Positions 9,601 through 19,799 of a stretch of DNA of 64,000 nucleotides are shown here, piece by piece. The notes under the pieces are model-generated. The model worked only from the letters and a program-made list of their open reading frames with translations. It had not been told where the DNA came from and made no database searches. This DNA comes from Trichomonas vaginalis G3 (Eukaryota; Parabasalia; Trichomonadida; Trichomonadidae): the NCBI RefSeq assembly GCF_026262505.1, contig NC_067205.1, positions 806,001 to 870,000 on the forward strand, read 5' to 3'. Each line of letters starts with the position of its first letter. The first letter of the stretch is position 1. The position numbers and the translations under genes are program-made.

Positions 9601-11388
9601 TAATGAAATAAGGAGTGGAGTATTTCCATCTTTATCTTTTGCTTCTTTATCAGCTCCTTCAGAAATAAGGTATTTAACAATATCAAGTTGACCAAATTTT
9701 GATGAAATAAGTAGTGGAGTATTTCCATCATTATCTTTTGCTTCTTTATCTGCTTTAACAGATATGAGATATTGAACAATGTCAAGATGGCCATATCGCG
9801 ATGCCCATATAAGTGGAGTAGATCCATCATTGGATTTTGCTTCTTTGTTAGCTCCAACAGAAATAAGGTATTGAACAACTTCAAGTTTATCTTCTTTTGA
9901 TGCGGCAATGAGTTGAGTGAATCCATACTTATTTTTTACTTCTTTGTTAGCTCCTGCAGAAATAAGGTAATTAACAACTTCAAATTGATGTGATTTTAAT
10001 GCAATAATGAAAGCAGTATTTCCATCCTTATCTTTTGATTCTTTATCTACTCTAATATATATAAGGTATTTGACAATTTCAAGAAGACCTAATTTTGATG
10101 CTTCAATGAGTGGAGTACTTCCATTTTTATTTTTTGCTTCTTTATCTGCACCAGCAGAAAAAAGGCATTTGACAATTTCAAGTTGACCTGATTTTGATGC
10201 TTCAATGAGTGGAGTATTTCCATCTATATCCTTTCCTTCTTTATTTGCTCCGATACTGATAAGATATTTGACAACTTCAAGCCGACCTGCCATTGATGCA
10301 ATAATGAGTGGAGTACTAATATTATTAGATAAAGTATGTTTGTTGCAACCACTTTCTATGAGAGATTTTACAAGTCTGAGATTTCCTTCTTCACATGCTA
10401 CATGTAATGCATTCTTGCCAAAATGATTTTCAATTTTACAAAGTCCAGAATCATTGGCGGTCGAAAGTCTTTTTTGATTGCCTTGTGCTGAAAGTTCATC
10501 AAGGAAACTGTAGATTTCTTCAAAACTATTTGAATTCTTTAACTGAGTAATTTTTGAGAGAATTATACTGTCTTGCTTTTCATTTTCTCGATGTTCTTGT
10601 TCTAATTCTTTCTTTACTTCAATAATTCTTAATGATTCATCATTAGATCCAACCGAGAAAAGATAGTTAACAATATCTTGATGGCCTTCATCTGATGCAG
10701 AGACAACTGGAGTATAACCTTCAGAATTCTTTGCTTCCTTATCAGCTCCGACACTGACAAGGTATCTAACAACATCAAGATGACCATTGCGCGCGGCCAA
10801 AATGAGTGGAGTATTTCCTTCATCATCTCTTGCTTCTTTGTTACATCCTTGAGAGATAAGATATTCAACAACTTGAAGTTTATTAAGACGTGATGCAATA
10901 AGGAGTGGAGTGTTTCCTATATTGTTCCTTGCTTCTTTGTCACATCCTGCAGTGACAAGACATTCAACAATTTGAAGATGACCTTCAGATGACGCAATAA
11001 TGAGTGCAGTATTACCATAATTTGATTTCGTTTCTTTATCTATGTCACTTTCAATTAGATATTTGACAAGTTTGAAGTTTCCTTCTTCACATGCGACATG
11101 AAGAACATTTCCTCCATCTTCTTCATTTCTTGTGTCCCAAAGGCCTTCTTCACAAGATTTTGAAATTGCGGCTTGTTTACCTTGCATCACAAGCTCATTA
11201 AAGAAATCGTAGATACTATCGAAATCATCAGAATTCTTAAGCTCGGAAATTTTTGATAGATCTTCTTTATCAATTTTAATATTTTCTTTTTCTTTTTCTT
11301 TTTTCTTTGGGAGTTCTTTTTTCGCTTTATCTTTTTCTTCTTTGGCTTGTTTGCCTTTATTTTTAAAGAGTTTTTTGAATAAGCCCAT
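6658..11388 (-). CDS. Giant ankyrin-repeat protein with four header modules
   Basis: A 1,576-residue protein with about 40 ankyrin repeats of trichomonad type (consensus GNTPLIIASKxGxLEIVKY). It starts at ATG 11388 with MGLFKKLFK and a Lys/Glu-rich tail of about 40 residues that could touch membrane or nucleic acid. Four non-ankyrin header modules of about 60 residues, each with a DELSxQGNQKxLS-like core, begin near residues 44, 276, 757 and 1334. They are followed by about 5, 13, 16 and 6 ankyrin repeats. Blocks 2 and 3 end in nearly the same cap (SQNRQLEVGKYLLSVGANKE). Ankyrin arrays are protein-binding scaffolds; the partner cannot be read from sequence. Near-identical DNA segments inside the gene point to recent internal duplication or gene conversion. 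The frame is fully open, so the gene is probably functional. Confidence 0.9.
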   Translation of the reverse strand: MGLFKKLFKNKGKQAKEEKDKAKKELPKKKEKEKENIKIDKEDLSKISELKNSDDFDSIYDFFNELVMQGKQAAISKSCEEGLWDTRNEEDGGNVLHVACEEGNFKLVKYLIESDIDKETKSNYGNTALIIASSEGHLQIVECLVTAGCDKEARNNIGNTPLLIASRLNKLQVVEYLISQGCNKEARDDEGNTPLILAARNGHLDVVRYLVSVGADKEAKNSEGYTPVVSASDEGHQDIVNYLFSVGSNDESLRIIEVKKELEQEHRENEKQDSIILSKITQLKNSNSFEEIYSFLDELSAQGNQKRLSTANDSGLCKIENHFGKNALHVACEEGNLRLVKSLIESGCNKHTLSNNISTPLIIASMAGRLEVVKYLISIGANKEGKDIDGNTPLIEASKSGQLEIVKCLFSAGADKEAKNKNGSTPLIEASKLGLLEIVKYLIYIRVDKESKDKDGNTAFIIALKSHQFEVVNYLISAGANKEVKNKYGFTQLIAASKEDKLEVVQYLISVGANKEAKSNDGSTPLIWASRYGHLDIVQYLISVKADKEAKDNDGNTPLLISSKFGQLDIVKYLISEGADKEAKDKDGNTPLLISLKAGQLEIFKYLISEGADKEAKDKDGNTPLLISLKAGQLEIFKYLISEGADKEAKDKDGNTPLLISSKLDHLKIVVFLISEGAKIEAKNRDESTPLIEASKAGNLEIVKYLISEGADKETKDKDGFTPLECTSQNRQLEVGKYLLSVGANKEGKAIEYLLDEIKEEVISKLVYSDNFEEVYTFLDELSSQGNQKMLSRACQKNLWEKTNESEKNILHVACEDGNLRLVKSLIKCGCNKETKSAEGSTPLIIASLFDKLEVVQYLISVGANKEAMDNDGFTSLIEASKLGHLEIVKYLISEGANKEAKDKDRNTPLLISLKEGKLEIFKYLISAGADIEVKDKYENTPLIIASKEDKLEVVQYLISVGANKEAKSNDGSTPLIWASRYGHLEIVKYLISIGADKESKDNDGSTPLIEASKRGYLEIVEYFISVGADKESKDNYGNTPLIEASREGNLEIVKYLVSIGTDKEARNNKLNNPLIIALLFRKNEVANFLISAGANTEAKDQNGSTPLIIASSFDNYEVISSLISAGADKEAKDQNESTSLINAIRAGKFEVVKCLISGGVDKETKDKDGNTPLLISLQTDQLEIFKYLISQGANKEAKDKDGNTPLIIALKSDKHEIFKYLISEGADKEAKDNDGETPLIISFKAGQLEIFKYLISEGANKEAKDKYGNTSLIIASKAGNLEIVKYLISEGADKEAVTNDGFTPLECASQNRQLEVGKYLLSVGANKEGKAIGNLLDLINDENVMNDYDLETFINVYNLFDELSSPGNQKNLSKIGIQELSSTKTDLDRNVLHVASEYGNLKIVKYLIESDVLKSPRDSIGYTPLIIASKAGHLDIVKYLISVGVYKEEKTNAGSTALMIASLFGKLDVVEYLISVKADLETTNEGGNTPLLQATEVGNLEVVKCLISAGANKEAKNKYGYNPLILAAKQGLLEIVKYLISVKVNKKAKSNEGKTALFYASDKSVRDYLISVKVK

Positions 11389-13741
11389 CTAAATAAGGAA
11401 ACTTTAATAATTACTGATTCAATACACGACGTTAATTTTTCTTTGCTTTGAATTGTTTTCATAAATAATTATTTTAATATGTTGTAACTTTATTTTTTTT
11501 TTAATTGTCATCACAAAATTTAATTGGTCATCATACTCAAAATCTAAAATGTAAAGCTCTTGCATTGAATTAAATTAAAAGAAATTTACTAGAGATCTAA
11601 CAAACATGTGATCAGTTTAAATATATTCTAATTTTGACACAATATTATAATTATATGATTCTGATATTCAATAGTAAATAAAAATATTTCAGAACATTTA
11701 ACGTTCTCGAAAATTTAAAATTTATCACATTCGAATCTATTATCTTAAATACTATAATTCAAACACACTATGATTTTAAAACCCCTTAAATTCAAATGTG
11801 TCAAATTATAATGAATTCAAGCAGAGATCGTATTCGATTATTATTAAACTTCATTCATGTCAAAATTAAGAATAAAATTTGACAATTCTTTATTTTTCTT
11901 CATTTCGTATTATTCTTACTAATTTTTGTTGTTATATGATATATGTATTATTTCAATATTTATTTTTGCAAATTTCCAATTGGCCCGACCCAATTTTTTT
12001 TGACAAAAATTTGTGATTAAATTATTTATTTGAGCACCTCTATATTTTTAACATCCAAAAATAAATAACAAATAAACGATAGCTTCGAGTTTTCGTTCAA
12101 TTAAATTCATGCTGTATTTTTTGAAATGCTCAGGAAAATTGAGAGGGTAATGAAGTTTATCGTTTTTCGCTTCAATTGTGAATACTTATTTTGTTACTCT
12201 TCTGATTGCTCTTTTTCAAATTTTGCCAATATATTCATACTTTTATATGATACTTTGACATCCTATTATTTCAAATTACAGAAAAATCTTGAAATCGGCG
12301 TGTTTTAAGGTGATTAGAATTTTTCAATGTTTTTTCCCCATTTTCATTGTGTTTGAAAATTCGCGATTTTCCGATTTTGGAAGATGGCCAATCAAAAGTT
12401 TTTATTAGATGATATTTTTTCATTCATCAAATTCTGATATCTCCTAATTTTCATAATTATTTAATTAAAAGAGAGTCCATTATTTTAAAATTTCGATGCT
12501 TGGATATGCATTCTTATAAGTTTATAGATAATTTTAAAATAGAAATACAATTCAAAACTTCAAATAATTAAAATTTTCAAAATATCTTTTTAGAAGCATA
12601 GTATGATAACTATATCCATTTTGTCTAAAATGCACTAAGTTTTTAGTTGAATATATTTCATAATTTTTCTATTTTTAAATATTATATCAGAGTAAAAATG
12701 AAAAGATATCAGTATTGATATAAACCGTTATTCATATCATATGATTCAAAATGGATTTTATCATTACAATGACAATTTTAACAACAGCTTACATAATAGC
12801 CGAATATAGACTTTTAACAACTATTTTTTAATTGTCATAAATTTTAATATTTAATCTGAAAATAGAATTTAAGGGTTGATAATTAGGGAATTTGACAACC
12901 ATCTTGTAGGAATTCTGAGAGGTAGGGCAACGATAGGTCAAAAAGGCTTCTCTGATAGATTTCCTTGCCTTTTGGATATGCTATAATATATAGCCTAGCA
13001 TGATAGGATATGATGTCAAAAGTTAGAACATAACTTAGGATCTTGAGAAAAATGAAAAACAAAAATTACATAAAAAAAGAAAAATTTTATCTAATTTGTT
13101 TTTTTGGACCTAATAAGTAATTTTATTGAATTTCAATACGACACATAGGTTTTATTATTAGTAATAAATATAATGGTTTACTATTAACAAGGAACCTAAA
13201 CTAATGAAAATTTGATTTCAAATATTGTATATGATTATCATAGATTACCAAAATATATTGCTATTTATGAGGATATAATATTGATTATTAGTAAATCGTA
13301 TAAATTTAATAAATATACCATGAATATTGAATGAATTTCTTGATTCATAGGGGTAAAACGCGCTTTTATATGATTTAGACAGAGAATTTATGAGATGTAA
13401 ATAACACAATAAAGGTTTATATTGAATATTTTCTAAAAATAAATCGAAATTATAAAAAACAATACATTTATTCATTGAAACTACTTGGACAAATATGAAA
13501 CAAGCATTCAGGCAATACTTTTGAGACTTCAACGCATCTGATAATTTTTATATAACTTCACCTCTTATGCTTAGAGTGGAGGTATTGAGATCGTATAAGT
13601 ATAGATGAGCTCACATTCAGATATGATGTGTGAACTTCTGTTTTCACTGCAATTTTGAATCAGAATAAACTCAAAACAAGAATAAAATGATATACTCACT
13701 CTCTAAATGTGTTCGAGATTTAAAGTTGTATGAATAAAACG
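11389..13741. other. Long AT-rich intergenic region
   Basis: No gene can be supported. The small ORFs here (60-95 codons) have the composition of random AT-rich DNA. Near 12909-12935 a short segment (agaggtagggcaacgatag) recurs inverted beside the MITE at 16.3 kb, which suggests remnants of one dispersed sequence. Confidence 0.5.
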
Positions 13742-13790
13742 ATTCATCTTTCGAAGCCTCCCATTTAATGAGAGACTTCGAAAGATGAAT
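13742..13790. other. Perfect 15-bp hairpin
   Basis: ATTCATCTTTCGAAG (13742-13756) is followed by its exact reverse complement at 13776-13790. CTC/GAG inside the 19-nt loop can lengthen the stem. No flanking gene or T-run makes its role clear. Confidence 0.6.
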
Positions 13791-13940
13791 GTATTCATGT
13801 AGATGAAATACTATATATGACCATGTGTGATACTAAAGATATCAAAATGTTCATTTTTAAGTGCAATAGAAGGGTTATCTCTCGTAAAATCTCAATTTAA
13901 GGAAGATTTAGAAAGAACTCCTTTCCTAAGTAGATAGTGT

Positions 13941-14210
13941 GTGGTTTCTGTCTTTTGGTTGATCAGGAACTATGAAATTAAGTCGGACAGAAAGAAGTTC
14001 TTTCCAAAACAGACTCCAAATGAGTTGTTCGAAAAGAACTTCCTTCTGTATATGGATAATTGTAGTTACCGCACTGAAGTATGTGATTGTGATGATGGAG
14101 TTCTCGATAAATCTAAAATCGGATTAAGATTAATTGAAAACTCAAGTAATTCTTTGAAATCTTGTGTTGTCTGGCACTATAATAACCAAAGAATGAGAAT
14201 ATTATGTTGA
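13941..14210 (+). pseudogene. Unrecognised ORF remnant without a start codon
   Basis: Eighty-nine sense codons run from just after a TAG to TGA at 14208-14210. Codon use looks coding (VLDKSKIGLRLIENSSNSLK), but no ATG occurs until after half of the ORF, so this is probably the 3' remnant of a lost gene. The product has several Cys (NCSYRTEVCDCDDG) but no recognised domain. A GC-rich hairpin follows directly after the stop. Confidence 0.3.
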
Positions 14211-14216
14211 ATGATG

Positions 14217-14262
14217 AGTACGTGTGCTCGGCATTCGCCGAGCGAATTGAGTTTAACGTACT
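14217..14262. other. GC-rich two-step hairpin after an ORF
   Basis: An inner stem GCTCGGC/GCCGAGC with loop ATTC (14226-14243) is nested in an outer stem AGTACGT/ACGTACT (14217-14223 and 14256-14262). A T7 run follows near 14284. This is a GC island in very AT-rich DNA and could be a 3'-end structure or a small RNA. Confidence 0.45.
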
Positions 14263-16192
14263 ATGAAAAGTGACAAATTTGGGCTTTTTTTCCTAGGGTT
14301 ATGATCTCTTCCTTTCTGCTCAATACGACAGAAATGAAAGAATGAATTTGTACTCCCTAATTGATTACTACAATCTGTATCTATCTTTAACATAGAATTA
14401 GCTGCATTGTGATTTATACTCCAGAATTATTCAATTTAAGATCAACCTCGTAAATTTTAATCATATTGCACCAATACTCCTACGTTGAGATAAGAACATG
14501 ATTATACATACCAAAGCCCCATATTAAAAATCAAAATTTAGCACCTCCATTATGCAACCACATTATTCGTCGCAAATAAGTATATTTACGCATATTATGA
14601 TGCATATTCACACAACTCGTATACATGAAAAGTTATTAAAATCAGACAAAATTATTGCAATAAGGAAAAAAAAACAACTTTATTATATATGTTAGTAATG
14701 AATTACAAATATTTCTACAAAGAATGCTCAATACTTCATATAATCTTCGAATATTTCTTATTACAAGTTAATACATTTTGACTCGAACATGATAAACAAA
14801 AGCTGACACGCTGATTACTACATTTATGAAAATATAGTACGTTTCCATTCATCTGTTTACTTGTTTTTGTTGGAATAAAATCATTTTTTTTTTCTTTCAT
14901 GAAATAAGAATTTTGCTGCGAAAGCAATATCTCTAACAATAATTAATACATTACGTCAACTCTGGAATGAGTATTTATCAAATATGATATCAAAATCAAA
15001 AATTAGTTGTTTTTTATGAGTAAAAACGATGTAAATTGATTATTTGACTAATTATCAAATACTTTGATTTTCCAAATTTTTTTCGAAATTGATTTTTTCA
15101 TGTGAAAATTCAAATTGTTTAATTTCATTTTTGAAATTTTGAATTTTTTTTGGAATTTTGAGTTGATCAATTCAGCAGAATTGATAATGCTATTGCTTTA
15201 GGGCATACCACAAGGTGATGAATAAAAGGTGAACATTAACAAATTATTTTAAATCACAAATATCATCCTCATCAACTTTAATTCTAAAAAGAACTGTACT
15301 GAATTATGAAAATGCATGATTTACATTATTAAAATCTTTGAATGAAAATAGTACAAGATAAGTTTTTATTCATTTTTAATTAGATTTAAACGAAAAACTA
15401 CTCCATATTAAAATTTAAGTCGAGAAATCGTATTTTGTTCTTATTTGTTAGCATTTTGTAGACATTCGAATCTTGAATTAATTTGTTACATGATATTATT
15501 AACAAATTTAACTGAAAAAATATGTTAATATGGAATAAACCATGATTATATAAGCTATCAATGCTATATATACATATGTAAAAGATTCATATTAACTCAA
15601 TTAACAAAAATGATAGATTTTCATAAAGGTTCAATCTAGGTTCGTCCGAAAATTTTGATTTTTATATAGAAGACATAGTTTCATATACATAATTAAATTT
15701 TCAAACAAATTTGATCATACCATTTATTAAGCAGGATAGTATATTAATTACTATCAGTATAAAAATATAAAAATGATTATATTTAATTATTGCATAATTT
15801 AGTCAAAGAGTTATAAGCCTCAAGTGATCGTTATCACCTTCAATGCACGTATACTTTATTGATTCATAGATATTTAATCTATGTTTGACATGTTGTTGTC
15901 GTCATTCGTTTTGTTCCCATTCTTCCTAAGTTAGAATTAGAGAATACACCATCCACATCATCTAATTTAGTCCTCAGCGATAGATTGGTTCATTTTGGAG
16001 GAGTCCCATCAGACAGTTTTCGAGCACCAAATATCAAATTTTAATGTATACAAATCTTTAGTGATTTATCTCTTTTATGATGAGTAAAAGGTTTCTGCTC
16101 ATCAACATTTGATTTCCGACATATATGATTTCTAATTGCAATTATTTACTTTCTTTTTATAATCTAACTCTGTGACTCATACCATAAATTAA
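14263..16192. other. AT-rich intergenic region
   Basis: I found no gene, repeat unit or structured RNA that I can support here. Short ORFs on both strands look random. Confidence 0.5.
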
Positions 16193-16324
16193 TTATTGGA
16201 AAGTGTCAATATGTTTGGCACAACGCATGGCGGAAGATACCAAACCATGCAGGGAATATGATACGTTTAAGATCTCCGAACTTTTTTTCCAAAAATTTTC
16301 TATCGTTGCCCTACCTCTGAATTC
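16193..16324 (-). pseudogene. Short gene remnant next to MITE copy 1
   Basis: On the minus strand about 43 codons read coding-like text (FRGRATIENFWKKSSEILNV, then SYSLHGLVSSAMRC) up to a stop near 16193. They are cut by the MITE that begins at 16325. The RGRATI-coding DNA recurs at about 12909-12935 on the plus strand. The family is not recognised. Confidence 0.3.
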
Positions 16325-17576
16325 TGTAATAAACAGAAATTCATCAAAAGTGACAGCTCTCAATTTTTTGACATTTGTAAATTCTAAATTGAATGAGAAA
16401 AATGAAATAATACTAAGCATAATACAATATTCTAGATTTAATTATAATTAGGAAAAAGTTAGTTTTGAGAGTACTTTTCATAGGCATATAGAATGAAATC
16501 TTCTGAAAAATAATATCACATAAACTCATATTATTTTCTAATATATAACTATTTTATATAAAAATCAAATTCAATGATCTTAAAAGCGAAGGATAAACCT
16601 CAAAATTTACGAATATAATGAGTGGGAATATAATGCTTATCTATCATAAAACCATATGAAATATCAATTTTTGCTTTACGCCTAATTTTTGACGACAATT
16701 AGCAAAAAATGTTAAATGTTAACACTCAGTCCATTTGAATATGAAAAATAAAATTGACTTTGATTAAATGTTTTTATTTATCATGCAATTCTTCTTGCGA
16801 CCAAAGATTTGAATAAAAGTTCAAAAAATAAGATAGCTTAAAAAATAATATACGGTAGTGTTTACTAATAGATGAATAGTATATAAATTCTATTAAAATG
16901 GATTTGATCCAAAAAAATATATAAAATTTGATCATAAATAAAATCGTTTTAAATTACTTCTTCATTTAAATTATAACAATTATTTTTGGTTTTATATTTT
17001 TTTGGATCAAATCCATTTTAATAGAATTTATATACTATTCATCTATTAGTAAACACTACCGTATATTATTTTTTAAGCTATCTTATTTTTTGAACTTTTA
17101 TTCAAATCTTTGGTCGCAAGAAGAATTGCATGATAAATAAAAACATTTAATCAAAGTCAATTTTATTTTTCATATTCAAATGGACTGAGTGTTAACATTT
17201 AACATTTTTTGCTAATTGTCGTCAAAAATTAGGCGTAAAGCAAAAATTGATATTTCATATGGTTTTATGATAGATAAGCATTATATTCCCACTCATTATA
17301 TTCGTAAATTTTGAGGTTTATCCTTCGCTTTTAAGATCATTGAATTTGATTTTTATATAAAATAGTTATATATTAGAAAATAATATGAGTTTATGTGATA
17401 TTATTTTTCAGAAGATTTTGTGTTCATCTTCAAAATTTTACTTTTTTATTAAAAAGAATCTTTACAAAATATACATTTACTTTAATTAATATTTAAAAAC
17501 GTGCTCTATCAAAAGTTCCAAAAATTCAATATTTTAGCTTTTCTGAGGTGTCACTTTTGATGAATTTCTGTTTACA
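16325..17576. mobile_element. 1.25-kb palindromic MITE, copy 1
   Basis: The element runs from TGTAATAAACAG to CTGTTTACA. Its terminal inverted repeats share the block AAACAGAAATTCATCAAAAG. The two ends differ for about 150 bp inside the tips; then arms of about 430 bp (near 16490-16920 and 16980-17415) form an almost perfect palindrome around a spacer of about 70 bp. It has no coding capacity, so it must be moved by an enzyme encoded elsewhere. Two more copies lie at 44319-45569 and 58710-59946. I could not fix a target-site duplication. Confidence 0.8.
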
Positions 17577-17776
17577 ACAATTAGGTCGTGTAGTGGTTCA
17601 TTAAGTTCCAATTTTATTGGAAATACAGTTTCCGAGAAAATTAGGGTATTTTCCTCAATATTTTTCAACATATACTAGTGAAATACTTAAGAACGAAGAT
17701 GTACCAACCCTGATATCACTTTGCTAATTCTTAATTTTTTTTTTGTGAATTCAAGAATTATCATCAATTGATATTC

Positions 17777-18103
17777 ATGATTTTAAAATATTGTGACTTT
17801 CGAAATTCCAACATCTTTAACATACTTCGTGCTTTTCTAGCTTTATCAATTGCTGCTAATATGATTTGGTTTTGGATAAGAATGCTGAAAAAGTGTCAAA
17901 TGAATTTACATTCAATTCAAGAAGCAAAAAACCTTCGCATTCAACTTCCTCCATATGATTCATCTCCAGAAGTAAAAGAGCTTGCTGACTTACAGACTGT
18001 TCAATATCCAGAAAATCCCTCAATTTCAATTTCTAAAGACGGCTTGAAGCAAGAATTTTCAGTTGAAACTCTATTGTGTAAATTAGATTACAAAGATCAG
18101 TAA
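17777..18103 (+). CDS. Small single-pass membrane protein, unrecognised
   Basis: A 108-residue ORF from ATG 17777 to TAA. Residues of about 14-36 (IFNILRAFLALSIAANMIWF) form one hydrophobic segment followed by a basic RMLKK, consistent with a signal anchor and a cytosolic tail. The tail is polar and ends in a mixed-charge region (DGLKQEFSVETLLCKLDYKD). No domain is recognised. Codon use is better than random for this AT-rich region, and the stop-free tail does not look like chance. It stands alone between the MITE and an ankyrin pseudogene. Confidence 0.5.
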   Translation: MILKYCDFRNSNIFNILRAFLALSIAANMIWFWIRMLKKCQMNLHSIQEAKNLRIQLPPYDSSPEVKELADLQTVQYPENPSISISKDGLKQEFSVETLLCKLDYKDQ

Positions 18104-18544
18104 CATATCAATTTTTTACCAATGAATACAAAACTTTATTAAATTTTTCATTTTTTTTACTTGAAGATGACTAATTTGATATATGCTAATCAATTACATG
18201 GTTGCTTACACAGCTTTCATCGAATATAATTTACTTCAAAATTTTGAAGTTATTATTTCATTAATTTAACATGTATTAGTGCATTTTCATATAAAAAACT
18301 CTTACGAATTTATTCTCAGCTAGTAAATAAATCTTTTTATTTGATTTATATATTTTTTATCATTTACTGCTTATGTATGATCTTTAGAATTTTATTCATT
18401 CAATACAATTCATGATAGAATTCAACCAAAAACCATCCTCAAAAATGTAAGTCTGAAAATTTTGAAATTCGATTTAGTCAAAAAGAAAACATCAACATAA
18501 CACCCAAACTAGTGTTGTAGATCAATCAATAGATTGTGCTAGTT

Positions 18545-19310
18545 TATCAGTTCTGGCGTAGCAAAGATATTTAACTACTTCAAAATGACCTTCTTTTGAT
18601 GCAGCAATGAGTGGAGTTATTCCATATTTATCCTCTGATTCCTATCAGCTCTAGACCATACAAGATATTTGACTATCTCAAATCTTTTAGAAAAATTGCA
18701 ATAATTAGTAGAGTATATCCATCTTGATCTTATGATTCAAGCAGAGAAGATAAAATATTTACACGCTTCAAAGGGACACCCTTTTACTGCTTTTAACGTG
18801 TGCACCAGCTTAATCAGCTCCCATTATGCGAAGATATTTGATAATTTAAAGATGGCTAAAACGAGTTGCACAAATGATTGGAGTGGATCCTACATTGAAC
18901 TTTGACAAGGAATTCAAAATTTCGAGATGATTATTTGCAGATGAAATCAGGAGTGCAATATTTCCATCTTCATCCTATGCTTCTTTATCAACTCCAATAG
19001 TGATAAGGTATTGAATAAATCCAAGGTGGCATCCACATGATGCCCAAATGTGTGAAGTATTTTAGTATTCATCCTTTGTATTTGTTTCAATACCTGAAAG
19101 ATATTTAAAAACCTATAGATTTCAATTTCCTGATGCATTAATGAGTGGAGTCAATCCATCTGTACTCATTGCTTCTTTATTAACATCTGCTGAGTTAACA
19201 TACTTAGATGCAATAATAAGTAGGGTTTATCCACCTGCAGCCTTATACATAAAAGATTTTTCGAATCTGAGTTTTCCATCAATACATGCAACATGAGGGA
19301 CATTCAAGTT
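18545..19310 (-). pseudogene. Decayed ankyrin-repeat gene
   Basis: The DNA keeps the recurring ankyrin signature of the giant gene at 6.7-11.4 kb (minus-strand words for TPLI, EASK, KYLI; on the plus strand, aatgagtggagt at spacings near 99 bp). Stops and frame changes interrupt every frame; the longest open piece is about 60 codons (18947-19138). At least seven repeat remnants are visible, and the right end resembles the LHVACxxGNLRLVKSL opening. It is probably an old duplicate of the neighbouring ankyrin family, no longer translated. Confidence 0.75.
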
Positions 19311-19799
19311 TAACTTATAGTATCTCATGATACACATATGATATAGTATATTAGGTTTGTGATAGTAAAATTATATAACTAATTTGATAGTAAACATTAT
19401 GAAAAGAGTTGTAAATGGATTCAAAAATTGCATTATTGCACCTATTTTTCTATAATAAAGTTATTTAATTTCATTTGATTCCCGATTATTTGAGAAAAAT
19501 TTCATATACTTAAATTGGATGCTATAAGCACTGTAAGGGGCTACATACGTACAAAAACAATAGAAATACATATAAAAACTATTAATATTCCAAATCGTAA
19601 ACTAATCGTATAAAAGAAATCAATGAAAAAGGACTCTTTTTAGTAAACTAATCGCAGGAAATGATATGCTACTCTCACAAGTAGTATTCTTCACTAACCT
19701 TTCACCTTTACGAATAAAAGTTTTTGATTGGATCCAAATGAATTCAGAATTTTGTCAGAAATTTATTTTTTCCTACTAAAAAAAATTAAAAGGGGAAGA
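19311..19799. other. Upstream region of the BEACH-like gene
   Basis: AT-rich sequence. A TCACCTTT motif at about 19701 resembles the motif upstream of the pseudokinase gene (29529-29536) and may be an initiator, but it is nearly 100 nt from the ATG chosen here. A stop-free extension from TTG 19728 reads protein-like (EFRILSEIYFFLLKKIKRGR), so the start could be further upstream. Confidence 0.4.

Noticed and set aside
13245-13532. 95-codon minus-strand ORF
   Set aside because: Composition (Phe, Ile, Asn, Tyr, Lys) matches random AT-rich DNA and nothing flanks it like a promoter.
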